Shown: piece by piece, positions 1 to 4,894 of the stretch
Position numbering within the stretch: position 1 is the first letter of the stretch
How the letters are laid out: each line of letters begins with the position of its first letter
Source of the DNA: Lachnoclostridium phytofermentans
GTDB lineage: Bacteria > Bacillota > Clostridia > Lachnospirales > Lachnospiraceae
Direction: 5' to 3'
DNA length: 5,935 nt
Assembly: GCA_003526525.1 (NCBI GenBank)
Contig: DPVV01000540.1
Location: 1-5,935, forward strand
The notes under the pieces: generated by a model
Database searches by the model: none
What the model was told of the DNA's origin: nothing
Seen by the model: the letters and a program-made list of their open reading frames with translations, nothing else
Position numbers and translations under genes: made by a program

Positions 1-486
1 TGTTTCTTGATCACCTAGCCATTTGGAAATATCATTTTCGGTTTCATTTACATAGAAGGAATCTAGATCAAACTGACCTTCTATAGCAACTGCCTTATGA
101 AAAAAGGATGGAATGGCGAATGCTGCTAAGATAGCGGTATAACCACCGGTTCCAATACCGCTTATATACCTAGAGGTTTGCTCATTTTTTAAAGGAAACC
201 AAGTGGAACATAGAGAAGGCAATTCGTTTGTTAAAAAGTCAAAAAAGTTATAGTTATTCTTGGTATTTAGAAATAAACTATTATTTCCTTGTGGCATGAT
301 TAACGCACAGTTACTATGCTCAAAAAATGATTCAATTCCAATCCGAATCCATTGACTATGATCCATGTTTGAATCATGTAATAAATAGAGTGAGTCCATT
401 GGTTCTTTCGATTCTGGAAGTAAGACATCGAAGCCAATAGGCATCTTTAATGCGCTAGATTGTATCTGTGATTGTATCCATCTCAT
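1..486 (-). CDS. Esterase-D/tributyrin-esterase-like alpha/beta hydrolase, N-terminal part, probable pseudoenzyme
   Basis: This reading frame starts at ATG 486-484 and stays open to the window edge, giving 162 residues; the C-terminal part is outside. The start is preceded by AAAGGA about 7 nt upstream. The translation follows the putative esterase family (esterase D, tributyrin esterase EstA, S-formylglutathione hydrolase): strand motif LYLLHD near residues 33-38, then SQWIRIGIE (44-52), ALIMPQGNNSLFLNT (61-75) and the ELP segment (88-90). No signal peptide is evident, so it is probably cytoplasmic. Oddly, the nucleophile elbow, normally G-L-S-M-G-G, reads G-I-G-T-G-G at 110-115, so glycine 112 sits where the catalytic serine belongs, and the usual LLHG is LLHD (Asp38). 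The fold assignment is fairly secure. Loss of hydrolase activity is inferred, and any binding or regulatory role is unknown. Confidence 0.8.
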   Translation of the reverse strand, partial: MRWIQSQIQSSALKMPIGFDVLLPESKEPMDSLYLLHDSNMDHSQWIRIGIESFFEHSNCALIMPQGNNSLFLNTKNNYNFFDFLTNELPSLCSTWFPLKNEQTSRYISGIGTGGYTAILAAFAIPSFFHKAVAIEGQFDLDSFYVNETENDISKWLGDQET

Positions 487-549
487 ATGTGTATCCTTTC
501 TTTTTCAAGTAGTAATTCTACATAGGACTAAAATAGTGGTACTTTATCA

Positions 550-578
550 GTTATAAAGTAAATTTTATAAAATTGCAA
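550..578 (-). promoter_or_regulatory. Candidate sigma-A promoter for the minus-strand esterase-like gene
   Basis: Read on the minus strand, TTGCAA (578-573) is followed after exactly 17 nt by TATAAC (555-550). These match the -35 and -10 consensus at 4 and 5 of 6 positions. Transcription would begin near 543, giving a leader of about 57 nt before the ATG at 486. Support is sequence match and position only. Confidence 0.5.
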
Positions 579-620
579 TGCCTCTTTCATTGTCTCACTT
601 TTATTCATGCTAGGGAAAGG

Positions 621-653
621 TCATAAAAAGGAAAAGTTCATAAAAAGGAAAAG
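621..653. repeat. Two-copy tandem repeat, 16 bp unit with 17 bp period
   Basis: The 16-base unit TCATAAAAAGGAAAAG occurs at 621-636 and again, identical, at 638-653, with one spacer base. It lies in the divergent intergenic region about 145 bp before the PHP start. It could be a slippage duplication or a pair of protein-binding sites; the sequence does not decide. Confidence 0.85.
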
Positions 654-798
654 CATGGGGAGTATACTTTTTCCTGTTTGTTTATCTCTCCACTTTACAA
701 CCCAGATAGAATATGAGAGAATGAAACGGATAAAAGGAAACTACTGTCTGCAATAAAAATTGCTGACGATTAGGATACAATGACTTTGGAGGACTATC

Positions 799-1527
799 AT
801 GAATGACATCTTAGACGTTCACACCCATACCTTGGCAAGCGGTCATGCATACAATACAATCAAGGAAATGGCGTTGGAAGCATCAGAGAAAGGGATCGAA
901 TTACTTGGAATAACCGAACATGCTCCAACTATGCCAGGTACTTGCCATGAATTCTACTTTCAAAATCTTCACGTGGTTCCAAGAGAAATGTTTGGTGTAC
1001 AACTTCTTCTTGGAAGTGAGGTAAATATTTTAGACCATGAGGGAACACTGGACTTATCAGACCAAGTGTTAAAAAAACTAGATATTTGTATCGCAAGTAT
1101 CCATCCACCATGTTACAAAAAAGGGACGAAGAGGGAAAATACGAATGCAATCGTTGGTGCAATGGAAAACCCTTATATTAATGTTATTGGTCATCCTGAC
1201 GATGGAAGATACGAGCTTGATTATGAGACCATTGTAAAAAAGGCAAAAGAATACGGGGTATTACTAGAGTTAAATAACTCCTCTGTGGCTCCTGGAAGCT
1301 TTCGACCAAACACAAGAGAAAATGACCTTACAATGCTTAAGTATTGTAAACAATATGAAGTACCAGTTATTATGAGCAGTGATGCACATACAGCATACGA
1401 TATAGGAAATCATGTATATGTAAAAGACATCATAAAAGAAGCGATGTTCCCAGAAGATTTGGTAGTGAATCATTCGAAGGAAATGTTGCTTCAGATGATA
1501 GAGAATCGCAGAAAAAGCATATTATAA
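799..1527 (+). CDS. PHP-domain metallophosphatase, YcdX type
   Basis: This 242-residue protein is a single PHP domain of the YcdX family, TIM-barrel-like cytoplasmic phosphatases that use a trinuclear metal site. The length equals that of E. coli YcdX (about 245). The expected ligands are all visible: H8 and H10 in DVHTHT, H16 in SGHAY, H41 in TEH, E74 in GSEVN, H102 in SIHPP, H132 in GHPDD, and D195/H197 in SSDAHTA. The family-typical LELNNSS motif lies at 156-162. It is therefore expected to be active on a phosphate ester. The natural substrate is not fixed by sequence; the related histidinol-phosphatase function is possible, but no his genes are nearby. The ATG is 6 nt after GGAGG (788-792). 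A glnA-leader promoter begins only 18 bp after its stop, so it is probably its own transcription unit. Confidence 0.9.
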   Translation: MNDILDVHTHTLASGHAYNTIKEMALEASEKGIELLGITEHAPTMPGTCHEFYFQNLHVVPREMFGVQLLLGSEVNILDHEGTLDLSDQVLKKLDICIASIHPPCYKKGTKRENTNAIVGAMENPYINVIGHPDDGRYELDYETIVKKAKEYGVLLELNNSSVAPGSFRPNTRENDLTMLKYCKQYEVPVIMSSDAHTAYDIGNHVYVKDIIKEAMFPEDLVVNHSKEMLLQMIENRRKSIL

Positions 1528-1545
1528 AATCTCACTCGATTTCCA

Positions 1546-1574
1546 TTGACAAATTTTTGTCTGTAGTTAATAAT
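1546..1574 (+). promoter_or_regulatory. Strong candidate sigma-A promoter of the glnA operon
   Basis: TTGACA (1546-1551, perfect -35) is followed after 17 nt by AATAAT (1569-1574, 5 of 6 to TATAAT). Transcription should begin near 1581, about 185 nt before glnA. A perfect inverted repeat, GACAAA-TT-TTTGTC (1548-1561), overlaps the -35 and spacer and could be an operator. No GlnR/TnrA-type box (TGTNA-N7-TNACA) was found between 1528 and 1765. Confidence 0.75.
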
Positions 1575-1582
1575 GAATTTTA

Positions 1583-1621
1583 GGCAAAGGCGTCTTGGGA
1601 TAGATGTCTTTGTCTTTTTTT
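1583..1621 (+). terminator. Intrinsic terminator hairpin just after the glnA promoter (possible attenuator)
   Basis: The arm GGCAAAGGCGTC (1583-1594) pairs with GATGTCTTTGTC (1603-1614), forming 12 continuous pairs of which 3 are G-U, around an 8-nt loop (1595-1602). Seven T residues follow at 1615-1621, the form of a rho-independent terminator. The hairpin begins within a few bases of the predicted start of the 1546-1574 promoter, so it would be the first structure in the glnA transcript. It could equally end transcripts of the PHP gene, whose stop is 55 bp upstream. The presence of an ANTAR antiterminator gene two genes on favours a regulated attenuator, but this is inference. Confidence 0.8.
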
Positions 1622-1626
1622 ATACA

Positions 1627-1654
1627 GGTGTGTCCAACGAAGCTGGACTACACC
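1627..1654 (+). promoter_or_regulatory. Second hairpin in the glnA leader
   Basis: GGTGTGTCCA (1627-1636) pairs with TGGAC (1644-1648) and ACACC (1650-1654), giving 10 pairs with one bulged T at 1649 and a 7-nt loop ACGAAGC (1637-1643). No T-run follows, so it is not a terminator. It lies right after the terminator hairpin and may form a two-hairpin element with it. Confidence 0.55.
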
Positions 1655-1672
1655 AGGAAAGGCTAGCAAGTT

Positions 1673-1704
1673 AAAGTTTCTCTTGTTATATAAATGGAAA
1701 CTTT
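1673..1704 (+). promoter_or_regulatory. Third hairpin in the glnA leader, with an alternative pairing
   Basis: AAAGTTTC (1673-1680) and GAAACTTT (1697-1704) form 8 perfect pairs around a 16-nt AT-rich loop; a T1681-G1696 wobble would shorten the loop to 14 nt. The 3' arm can instead pair as CTTTCC (1701-1706) with GGAAAG (1656-1661), so two mutually exclusive folds exist. It has no T-run. The distance to the glnA ribosome binding site is about 50 nt. Confidence 0.5.
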
Positions 1705-1765
1705 CCGAGGGATGATTACTTACCCTATGGGATGAAATAAACAAAATATTGTTAGGAGGTAACTT

Positions 1766-3097
1766 ATGAAGCAATATACAAAAAAGGACATTTTAAGATT
1801 AGTTGAAGAAGAGGATGTGGAATTTATCCGCCTTCAGTTTACCGACATGTTTGGTAATTTCAAAAATGTAGCAGTAACAACGAGCCAGTTGGAAAAAGTA
1901 CTAAATAATAAATATATGTTTGATGGCTCTGCCATTGAAGGCTTTGTACGAATCGAAGAATCTGACATGTATTTGCATCCTGATTTAAATACCTTTGAAA
2001 TCTTTCCTTGGAGACCGCAGCAAGGTAAGGTTGCAAGATTTATCTGTGATGTATATCGAACCGATGGAACACCATTTGAAGGAGATCCTAGATACATATT
2101 AAAACGTGTATTACAGGAAGCGAAAGATCTTGGTTACACATTCCATGTTGGTCCGGAATGTGAATTTTTCCTTTTTGATATAGGAGAAGATGGGTTACCA
2201 ACCACAAAAACGAGGGAAAAAGGCAGTTACTTTGACGTAGGACCTATGGATGCCGGTGAAAATGCTAGACGAGAGATGGTGCTTACATTAGAAGAGATGG
2301 GGTTTGAAATTGAAGCCTCCCACCATGAAGTTGCACCAGCACAGCATGAAATTGATTTTCATTATGAAGATGGTCTAATCACCGCAGATAATATTATGAC
2401 CTTAAAGATGGCTGTCCGCACGGTAGCAAGACGTCACGGTATGCATGCTACCTTTATGCCAAAACCAAAGTCTGGTGTTGATGGTTCTGGAATGCATATT
2501 AACATGTCTCTTGAAAAGGACGGGAAAAACTGTTTTTATAATCCTAGCGATAAATTAGGGTTAAGTGAAGTTGCATATCAGTTTATTGCAGGGTTAATGC
2601 ATCATGCTCCAAGTATGACTGCGATTACAAATCCTTTGGTTAACTCCTATAAGAGGTTAGTGCCTGGTTATGAGGCACCTGTTTATATTGCATGGTCACT
2701 TGTCAATCGTAGCCCACTTATCAGAATTCCGGACGGAAGGGAAGAAAGAACTAGAGTGGAATTACGCAGCCCTGACTCAGCTACCAACCCATATTTTGCA
2801 CTAGCAGTATGTTTGGCAGCGGGGCTAGATGGTATTAAGAATAAGATGATTCCTCCGGTAGGAGTCGATAAGAATATCTTTTCCATGAGCGACCAAGAGA
2901 GACTTGCTATGGGAATTCGCAATCTTCCTAGCAGTTTAGGTGAAGCTTTAGATGAGTTAGAAAAGAGTGAGTTTATGAGAGAAGTATTGGGAAGTCATGC
3001 TTTCCACACTTATATAAGAGCGAAGAGAGTAGAATGGTCCCAGTATCGTACGCAGGTTTCTGAATGGGAGATTGACCAATACCTTAACCGTATTTAG
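1766..3097 (+). CDS. glnA: Glutamine synthetase, type I (GSI-alpha)
   Basis: GlnA condenses glutamate and ammonia to glutamine with ATP; it is a cytoplasmic dodecamer and the main entry of ammonia. The 443-residue length and close resemblance to Bacillus subtilis GlnA (444) place it in the GSI-alpha group. The N-terminal beta-grasp carries [20 protein letters not shown] (51-70), including Arg62, equivalent to the Arg62 of the Bacillus enzyme involved in feedback inhibition. Metal and substrate residues are visible: E131/E133 in GPECEFF, E188 in HHEVAP, E195 in QHEID, H244 in GSGMH, the E303 flap in VPGYEAP, R315, R320, and E332/R334 in RVELR. The adenylylation segment with its tyrosine is absent; the region reads GIRNLPSS (383-390), so covalent control as in E. 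coli is unlikely. AGGAGG (1754-1759) lies 6 nt before the ATG. An ANTAR regulator follows after 30 bp. Confidence 0.98.
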   Translation: MKQYTKKDILRLVEEEDVEFIRLQFTDMFGNFKNVAVTTSQLEKVLNNKYMFDGSAIEGFVRIEESDMYLHPDLNTFEIFPWRPQQGKVARFICDVYRTDGTPFEGDPRYILKRVLQEAKDLGYTFHVGPECEFFLFDIGEDGLPTTKTREKGSYFDVGPMDAGENARREMVLTLEEMGFEIEASHHEVAPAQHEIDFHYEDGLITADNIMTLKMAVRTVARRHGMHATFMPKPKSGVDGSGMHINMSLEKDGKNCFYNPSDKLGLSEVAYQFIAGLMHHAPSMTAITNPLVNSYKRLVPGYEAPVYIAWSLVNRSPLIRIPDGREERTRVELRSPDSATNPYFALAVCLAAGLDGIKNKMIPPVGVDKNIFSMSDQERLAMGIRNLPSSLGEALDELEKSEFMREVLGSHAFHTYIRAKRVEWSQYRTQVSEWEIDQYLNRI

Positions 3098-3127
3098 GAG
3101 AAAAAATTGTAACGGAGGTGGTCAAAT

Positions 3128-3670
3128 TTGCTGAGTATAATCATAGCATTCCCAAAGATTGAGGACGCGAATAACATAAGAAATATCTTAGTGAGTGGCG
3201 GATTCGAAGTGAATGCGACCTGTACTACCGGTGCACAGGCAATCATGGTAGCAAATGAACTTGATGAAGGAATCGTTATCTGCGGATTTCGTCTGCCAGA
3301 TATGATATACCTGGAGCTAAATGGTTACCTACCTCGTGGATTTGAGATGCTATTATTAGCGTCCCCTCAAAAACTACTAGATTGTGCAGATGGTAATATT
3401 CTAAGCCTGAGTATGCCTATTAAGATACAAGATCTTCTGAATACCCTTCAGTTGATGACATACAAATATATGCGCCGAAAGAAAAGGGATAAGAACAAAC
3501 CAAAAGATCGTACCACAGCTCAGCTAGAAACTATCACTAGAGCCAAAGAGCTATTAATGGAACGTAACAAGATGACGGAAGAGGAGGCGCACCGATACAT
3601 CCAAAAGACTAGTATGGATAGTGGTACGGATATGGTAGAAACAGCTGAAATGATTTTGACTATGATGTAA
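3128..3670 (+). CDS. ANTAR-domain RNA-binding antiterminator with degenerate receiver domain
   Basis: This 180-residue protein has a receiver-like N-terminus (about 1-110), a basic linker (114-126, rich in Arg and Lys) and a C-terminal ANTAR domain (about 131-178). The ANTAR signature is clear: TRAKELLMERNKMTEEEAHRYI with A139, K140 and A154, followed by the helix near METAEMIL-like residues 163-177. ANTAR domains bind RNA hairpins and stop transcription termination. The receiver lacks its phosphorylation residues: the acidic pair after the first strand is absent (IIIAFPK), the phospho-acceptor Asp is Gly53 in ICGFRLPD, and the conserved Lys is missing in LSMPIK. Control by phosphorylation is therefore unlikely. 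The start is TTG, 9 nt after GGAGG (3114-3118). It lies 30 bp after glnA with no hairpin between, so they are probably co-transcribed. From memory, an ANTAR protein called NitR sits beside glnA in Clostridium saccharobutylicum. Confidence 0.92.
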   Translation: MLSIIIAFPKIEDANNIRNILVSGGFEVNATCTTGAQAIMVANELDEGIVICGFRLPDMIYLELNGYLPRGFEMLLLASPQKLLDCADGNILSLSMPIKIQDLLNTLQLMTYKYMRRKKRDKNKPKDRTTAQLETITRAKELLMERNKMTEEEAHRYIQKTSMDSGTDMVETAEMILTMM

Positions 3671-3732
3671 CTGTATTCATTTTATACATCATAAGTATTC
3701 GAAATTTCTATCCTATGAAAGCGGCTGAAATA

Positions 3733-3761
3733 TTGAATTTAAGCGTATATCTGTTTATAAT
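3733..3761 (+). promoter_or_regulatory. Near-consensus sigma-A promoter for dapF-dapL
   Basis: TTGAAT (3733-3738, 4 of 6 to TTGACA) is followed after exactly 17 nt by a perfect TATAAT (3756-3761). Transcription would start near 3768. It is the best-placed promoter for dapF and, lacking a clear second promoter, for dapL. Confidence 0.75.
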
Positions 3762-3822
3762 AAATCATATTTGTTATTAAAAAGAGAAATGGTAGCTGTA
3801 TGAATCTCAAAACTTCTTAGGT

Positions 3823-3953
3823 ATCAAGTATGAGTAAAGGAAGCCCATACTGTAAGTACACAGTGAATAGTAATATCTTGATCGGTATGAGTGTTAAAGC
3901 ATGCACTTGGGATTAGTGTACACGCAAATTTATGCCAGTGGCCCAAAATTTGC
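3823..3953 (+). promoter_or_regulatory. Structured dapF leader RNA of unknown type
   Basis: Several stems can be drawn by eye. ATCAAG-TAT (3823-3831) pairs with ATA-T-CTTGAT (3873-3882), 9 pairs with one bulge. Enclosed within it, ACTGT/ACAGT (3849-3853/3860-3864) closes a 6-nt loop, AAGTAC. GCATGCACT (3899-3907) pairs with 3915-3925 with a 2-nt bulge and one A-C mismatch. GCAAATTT/AAATTTGC (3924-3931/3946-3953) forms 8 perfect pairs around a 14-nt loop; it shares bases 3924-3925 with the preceding stem, so these two compete at the ends. The last stem ends directly at the AGAAAGG (3954-3960) before dapF, a position suited to control of translation. It does not show the conserved features I know for the lysine riboswitch or T-box. 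Stability was not computed. Confidence 0.4.
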
Positions 3954-3973
3954 AGAAAGGCATGGTAATTAAT

Positions 3974-4807
3974 ATGAATTTTACAAAGATGCAAGGTTGC
4001 GGAAATGATTATGTTTACGTAAATTGTTTTGGGGAAAACGTAAACAATCCAAATGAAGTGGCAAAAAAAGTGAGTGATCGACGTTTTGGGATTGGTTCTG
4101 ATGGATTAATCTTAATCAAACCATCTGAAATCGCAGATTTTACAATGCATATGTACAATGCAGATGGATCACAAGGGAAAATGTGCGGAAACGGAATTCG
4201 CTGTGTTGGTAAGTATGTTTATGACCATGGTATGACAAGGAAAACAAGCCTAGCGATAGAAACATTAGGTGGGGTGAAATATTTAGAATTAATTGTTGAC
4301 GGCGGGAAAGTAACAGAAGTAACGGTTGATATGGGTGAACCAGTTTTAGAGTCTACATTAATTCCGATTGCAGTTGAGCAAGAACAGGTAATCAATATGC
4401 CAATCAAAATTGCAGATCGCGAATTTTTCATCACAGGTGTTTCGGTAGGAAACCCTCATGCTGTTACCTTTATTGAAGACACCAACTCTTTCCCAATCGA
4501 AAACTATGGTCCATTGTTTGAAGATCATCCATTCTTTCCAGAAAAGATTAATACGGAGTTTGTACAAATCCTTGATCGTAAAACTGTCAATATGCGTGTT
4601 TGGGAGCGTGGCTCTGCAGAAACTCATGCTTGTGGAACCGGTGCAACATGTTCTGTGTATGCAGCTATCTTAAATGGCTTAACGGAGGATGGAGTGACAG
4701 TTCATATGTTAGGTGGTGACGTTGTCATTCGCTATGACAGAGAGAAGAATCGACTATTTATGACGGGGCCAGCTGTTACGGTTTTTGAGGGTGAGATAGA
4801 GATATAG
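3974..4807 (+). CDS. dapF: Diaminopimelate epimerase
   Basis: DapF interconverts LL- and meso-diaminopimelate without a cofactor, supplying the peptidoglycan cross-linking residue and the precursor of lysine. The chosen start gives 277 residues beginning MNFTKMQGCGNDYV, matching the family's usual MxFTKMHGxGND beginning. Both catalytic cysteines are present: Cys71 in KMCGNGIRC and Cys220 in HACGTGATC. Further hallmarks are N11, GIGSDGLI (39-46), YNADGS (61-66), GNPHAV (159-164) and ERGSAET (211-217). The same frame is open to an ATG at 3932, which would add 14 residues, but that extension is not family-like, has no ribosome binding site and lies in a hairpin loop. AGAAAGG (3954-3960) is 13 nt before the ATG at 3974, longer than usual. 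dapL follows after 87 bp, so the two likely form an operon. Confidence 0.97.
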   Translation: MNFTKMQGCGNDYVYVNCFGENVNNPNEVAKKVSDRRFGIGSDGLILIKPSEIADFTMHMYNADGSQGKMCGNGIRCVGKYVYDHGMTRKTSLAIETLGGVKYLELIVDGGKVTEVTVDMGEPVLESTLIPIAVEQEQVINMPIKIADREFFITGVSVGNPHAVTFIEDTNSFPIENYGPLFEDHPFFPEKINTEFVQILDRKTVNMRVWERGSAETHACGTGATCSVYAAILNGLTEDGVTVHMLGGDVVIRYDREKNRLFMTGPAVTVFEGEIEI

Positions 4808-4819
4808 AAAGTAATTTTT

Positions 4820-4860
4820 CATTAATTTGTGCCTTGTAATCCACGGTACAAATATTAATG
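4820..4860 (+). repeat. Imperfect inverted repeat between dapF and dapL
   Basis: CATTAATTTGTGCC (4820-4833) pairs with GGTACAAATATTAATG (4845-4860): 14 pairs, one of them G-U, with a 2-nt bulge at 4852-4853 and an 11-nt loop. On neither strand is it followed by a T-run, so it is not an intrinsic terminator. It ends 24 nt before the dapL ribosome binding site and could be a processing site, an mRNA stabiliser or an operator. Confidence 0.65.
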
Positions 4861-4894
4861 TGAAATAAAAACATGCGCTGGAATGGAGGGTACA

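Larger units (their letters stand above)
487..798. other. Divergent intergenic region
   Basis: This AT-rich stretch of 312 bp separates the minus-strand esterase-like gene from the plus-strand PHP gene. It contains the candidate minus-strand promoter at 550-578 and the tandem repeat at 621-653. No convincing plus-strand promoter was found: TTTACA at 694-699 and TAGAAT at 707-712 are too close together to form a pair. No credible small gene was seen. The only strong plus-strand signal is GGAGG at 788-792, which serves the PHP gene. Confidence 0.6.
3671..3973 (+). other. Intergenic region and long dapF leader
   Basis: These 303 bp contain no intrinsic terminator for the glnA-ANTAR operon: no hairpin followed by a T-run is visible after 3670, so some readthrough into dapF is possible. 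A near-consensus promoter lies at 3733-3761. From about 3768 a leader of roughly 205 nt precedes the dapF ATG and shows several possible stems, listed separately. A 28-codon open frame (ATG 3830 to TAG 3914-3916) lies in it, with only a weak AGG upstream; it was not called as a gene. Confidence 0.6.

Noticed and set aside
646..675. Possible hairpin AGGAAAA/TTTTCCT upstream of the PHP gene
   Set aside because: It is a low-complexity A/T-rich pairing of 7 bases with a 16-nt loop, and part of one arm belongs to the tandem repeat; no clear T-run or gene to terminate.
929..1473. Minus-strand open frames inside the PHP gene (929-1162 and 1270-1473)
   Set aside because: They lie fully within a well-supported gene on the other strand, have no recognisable domain or ribosome binding site, and are shadows.
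1751..1763. GTTA-GGAGG-TAAC mini inverted repeat around the glnA ribosome binding site
   Set aside because: Only four AT-rich pairs around a 5-nt loop; too weak to claim as a regulatory structure.
1528..1765. GlnR/TnrA box or glutamine riboswitch before glnA
   Set aside because: No TGTNA-N7-TNACA match was found, and the leader does not resemble the glutamine riboswitch, which is known mainly from cyanobacteria and phage.
1580..1774. Minus-strand open frame across the glnA leader
   Set aside because: It covers the terminator, leader hairpins and glnA ribosome binding site, and its translation resembles no known protein.
1834..2922. Minus-strand open frames inside glnA (1834-2097 and 2683-2922)
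   Set aside because: They are antisense shadows of a highly conserved enzyme gene.
3768..3973. Lysine riboswitch or T-box before dapF
   Set aside because: The conserved blocks I know for the L-box and the T-box antiterminator sequence are not visible, so no known class was assigned.
4219..4673. Open frames overlapping dapF on both strands
   Set aside because: DapF with both catalytic cysteines occupies this region; the others show no family signal.
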